Assembly (NCBI GenBank): GCA_024636355.1
Contig: JAGXHH010000204.1
Coordinates: forward strand, 1-7,317
Reading direction: 5' to 3'
DNA from: Desulfobacteraceae bacterium
GTDB lineage: Bacteria > Desulfobacterota > Desulfobacteria > Desulfobacterales > Desulfosalsimonadaceae
Length of the DNA stretch: 7,317 nt
The notes under the pieces are model-generated. The model had not been told where the DNA came from and made no database searches. It saw only the letters and a list, made by a program, of their open reading frames with translations. Below, one piece after another: positions 5,186 to 7,317 of the stretch. Both the position numbers and the translations under genes were made by a program. The stretch's first letter is position 1; every line of letters starts with the position of its first letter.

Positions 5186-5218
5186 AAAAAAAACGGGGGG
5201 CGCAAGCGCCCCCCGTTT
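5186..5218 (-). terminator. Strong intrinsic terminator of the large modular protein gene
   Basis: AAACGGGGGGCGC (5191-5203) pairs perfectly with GCGCCCCCCGTTT (5206-5218), a 13-base GC-rich stem with a minimal loop. On the minus strand it is followed by a run of eight Ts (5193-5186). It begins 27 bases after the stop codon at 5245-5247 and separates this gene from the dehydrogenase promoter. Confidence 0.93.
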
Positions 5219-5244
5219 GATGTTTCAGGAACTACATTCTCGTG

Positions 5245-7317
5245 CTATTTCCGGAGGAAACCTGACAGCGGGTTCCTTGATTCGGAAATGGTTTTCTGCC
5301 CGTCTTTTCCGGTTTCGGCGGAGTCGAATCCAAGCGCCATGATTTGAGTTTCCTGCCAATTATCCGATTCCACACCTACCATGAAAATCACATTGCTGTT
5401 GGTGTAGGGATCCTGGCCGCTCAGGTAAATGGTAACCAGCTGTTCGAATCCACTTACGCTATCGAAATCAGAGGCTTCCACATCGATCCTGGAATTTCCG
5501 ATTGCAGCCCGATCCACCCAAGGGTTGATGGCAGGCGGCAGCTGCGGGAGGGTCCAGCTGGTATTTTCCCCGGAAAGGACGGCTTCCCATTCAACCTGAA
5601 TATCATTCTCCTCGTCGTAATAATTTCCGTAAGGCGTAATAAGATCCGGGGCCATGGTTCCGTCGCTCATCTGCCAGGCAAATACCCCGTCCGCGTATGT
5701 GAAACTGGTGAACTGCCGGTCCGGGAATTCCATTGTCAATTCCGTGCCGAGGGTATTAAACCGCTTAAGCGCTATCTGGTAGTTGCCATTTTCTTCAAAG
5801 ACAGACGACTGCGCCATATAAGAATCGACCGGGAATTCGGTTGGAAGGGATATGTTTCCAATGGATGCCCGGGTGTCGGAAGAGTCAGAACCCAGGCTGA
5901 AAAACATATTCTCTCGTATTCCCATAACAGAAATTGATTCAACCAAGGCATCATTATCGGTTCCCTGGTAGACCGTGCTCCACTCGACTGCTGCCGGTAT
6001 TTTGCCCATTGGAACCGTATAGGTGTTGCCATCTACCAAGGTGGCGTCTGTGAGGAATCCATATTCCACCAGACCATTCTGCTGGCTCCAACCAGAGGCC
6101 AGGATACTGATCTTGCCGTTGGATACCTGTGAGGAATAGACGGGAACATTTTGAAAATTGGTTTTATCCCATGCCTGCCCCCAGAACGGGGATATCATTG
6201 CCCAATCGATTGCTGCCGGCACAATACCATTTTCCCAATCCAACGCCACGTTAATTTCATAATCCGGTGTAGCGTGATAATCGAATTCATCATCATCTAC
6301 AGCATCGTCGATATAGTATACATGATCACCTGCGGGAATACCGGCAATCGTAAAGAGCTCCCGAACTGTTGCCGCTTCATAATAGGCTTCATTGCCCGGA
6401 TACTCATGAGCGATCGTAAGGGTCGCCGTTTGCCGGCCAATATCACCGAAATCGGCTATACCGTCAGCAAGGGTCTTCACGTACTTTTCCACGCTCAGAT
6501 TATTGGTTCCGTGCAGAACCACATAGACGTTGGGGACCACGGTATTGCTTACGGGGTCATTTTTAATGGTAACTTTCAGGGCGGTCCCGCCGACAGATCC
6601 GCCATAGCTGATCGTTCGGGTGGTCGTGGTTTTTGCGCCCTTGGCATCCGCAACCGTCAAGGTAATAATGGCAGAGCCGTTACCTGCCGGCGCCGCCCAG
6701 GTGAATTTGGCGCCGGTCCCGGTTTTCGGGGAACCGGTTGTGGCGGTCCATGCATACGTGAGTTCATCGTCGTCCGGATCCGCGGCAATTGCCTGTAAAA
6801 CAACGCTTTTGCCAGATTCAACAAGGCCATCCGGCGTAACTGTGACACTGGAGATTATCGGCGTCCGGTTGGCCATTTCGAAATCGACAATGACCGGAGT
6901 TGCTCCCACGGATACCGCCTGACTCCCTGCACCACGGACAAACAGCGTCAGATTGCCCCGGGGGACCTTCATTTTATACTTGCCCATATCGTTGGTTTCC
7001 GCCGTGACACCGACATCCGAATAGACTTTGACATCAGCCACAGGGGTGCTGCTTTCCGCGTAAATAACCGTTCCCGTGATCTCCCCATCGTAACTGAGGC
7101 AAAGCGGATCGGTCAGGGTCGTGGTGGTGCCTGATTTGTCGATCGTGCTTCCCTGTTCATAGGGAACGAAAACCTCGTTATCCACGTTCCCCTCGGCGGG
7201 ATCGGCCGCGCCATTTACAAGGTACTGCGCCCTGATTGCCCCTTTTTCAGCCCAGAGGGTCACGCGTTCCGGATTATTGTCATCCTTGGAAATCTTGACA
7301 TTCAAGCAGGCCAGTCC
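5245..7317 (-). CDS. Large modular exported-type protein with carboxypeptidase-regulatory-like and PKD/Ig-like domains (N-terminus beyond window)
   Basis: The minus-strand frame is open from the window edge (GLACLNVKI) to the stop at 5245, 690 residues; the true start and any signal peptide lie outside. Numbering from the edge, residues about 77-130 (GEITGTVIYAESSTPVADVKVYSD, then a GKYKMKVPRGNLTLFVRGAG tail) resemble a carboxypeptidase-regulatory-like beta sandwich. Residues about 150-240 are a PKD/Ig-like domain: PIISSVTVTPDGLVESG, the turn AADPDDDELTYAWTATTG, FTWAAP, then IITLTVADAKGAKTT. Residues 245-335 look like a further beta domain (LKVTIKNDPVSNTVVPNVYV to TIAGIPAGDHVYYIDD), followed by the acidic DDAVDDDEFDY. 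The last 350 residues are beta-rich with no family I know and contain a repeated (I/V)PAA(I/V)(D/E)W motif at 365-372 and 439-446. The make-up suggests a secreted or surface-anchored adhesion or binding protein; no catalytic motif is visible. It ends in NPLSGFLRK with no sorting signal I recognise. Confidence 0.85.
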   Translation of the reverse strand, partial: GLACLNVKISKDDNNPERVTLWAEKGAIRAQYLVNGAADPAEGNVDNEVFVPYEQGSTIDKSGTTTTLTDPLCLSYDGEITGTVIYAESSTPVADVKVYSDVGVTAETNDMGKYKMKVPRGNLTLFVRGAGSQAVSVGATPVIVDFEMANRTPIISSVTVTPDGLVESGKSVVLQAIAADPDDDELTYAWTATTGSPKTGTGAKFTWAAPAGNGSAIITLTVADAKGAKTTTTRTISYGGSVGGTALKVTIKNDPVSNTVVPNVYVVLHGTNNLSVEKYVKTLADGIADFGDIGRQTATLTIAHEYPGNEAYYEAATVRELFTIAGIPAGDHVYYIDDAVDDDEFDYHATPDYEINVALDWENGIVPAAIDWAMISPFWGQAWDKTNFQNVPVYSSQVSNGKISILASGWSQQNGLVEYGFLTDATLVDGNTYTVPMGKIPAAVEWSTVYQGTDNDALVESISVMGIRENMFFSLGSDSSDTRASIGNISLPTEFPVDSYMAQSSVFEENGNYQIALKRFNTLGTELTMEFPDRQFTSFTYADGVFAWQMSDGTMAPDLITPYGNYYDEENDIQVEWEAVLSGENTSWTLPQLPPAINPWVDRAAIGNSRIDVEASDFDSVSGFEQLVTIYLSGQDPYTNSNVIFMVGVESDNWQETQIMALGFDSAETGKDGQKTISESRNPLSGFLRK

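Overview
The window looks like a chromosomal piece from a Gram-negative bacterium that uses many acyl-CoA enzymes, most likely a Desulfobacterota-type anaerobe (Desulfobacteraceae/Desulfosarcinaceae). This is an inference. It rests on a long acyl-CoA dehydrogenase with the extra C-terminal domain, a DUF35-type OB-fold protein of the kind that sits beside thiolases, a hybrid sensor kinase/receiver remnant, and modular exported proteins. No marker gene proves the taxon.

Layout: (1) 1-197, plus strand, is the end of a DUF35/OB-fold acyl-CoA-associated protein. (2) 198-1124 is a scar region with two unrelated gene remnants pointing at each other's truncated ends: a piece of a hybrid histidine kinase/receiver on the minus strand (about 270-665) and the C-terminal part of a DUF1573-like beta-sandwich protein on the plus strand (about 708-1013). 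(3) 1125-1729, minus strand, is an intact type II toxin-antitoxin pair (Phd/YefM-like antitoxin, then a ParE/RelE-family toxin overlapping by 4 bases). A perfect 8-bp inverted repeat overlaps its promoter. The module lies between two copies of a 16-base direct repeat. (4) 1782-2135 is non-coding and carries palindromic intergenic repeats. (5) 2136-2598, minus strand, is a small lipoprotein gene broken by about three frameshifts, two of them in homopolymers. Upstream are a possible 51-residue ORF and a strong promoter whose -35/-10 region is framed by an inverted repeat. (6) 2922-3033 holds another copy of the dispersed repeat and a bidirectional terminator. (7) 3113-4966, minus strand, is a complete 617-residue acyl-CoA dehydrogenase with its own promoter. 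(8) 5186-5218 is a strong terminator for the last gene. (9) 5245-7317, minus strand, is a large exported-type modular protein (carboxypeptidase-regulatory-like fold, PKD/Ig-like domain, unfamiliar C-terminal half) cut off by the window edge.

Functionally the window splits in two. The right half (3.1-7.3 kb) is ordinary monocistronic genes, each with a clean terminator. The left half (0.2-3.0 kb) is a decayed accessory strip: fragments, a toxin-antitoxin module, repeats and a frameshifted lipoprotein. I see no transposase, integrase, tRNA, rRNA or CRISPR array. I do not see a convincing new multi-gene system. The most unusual items are the repeat-flanked toxin-antitoxin module, the promoter framed by an inverted repeat with its small ORF and broken lipoprotein, and the unassigned C-terminal half of the surface-type protein.
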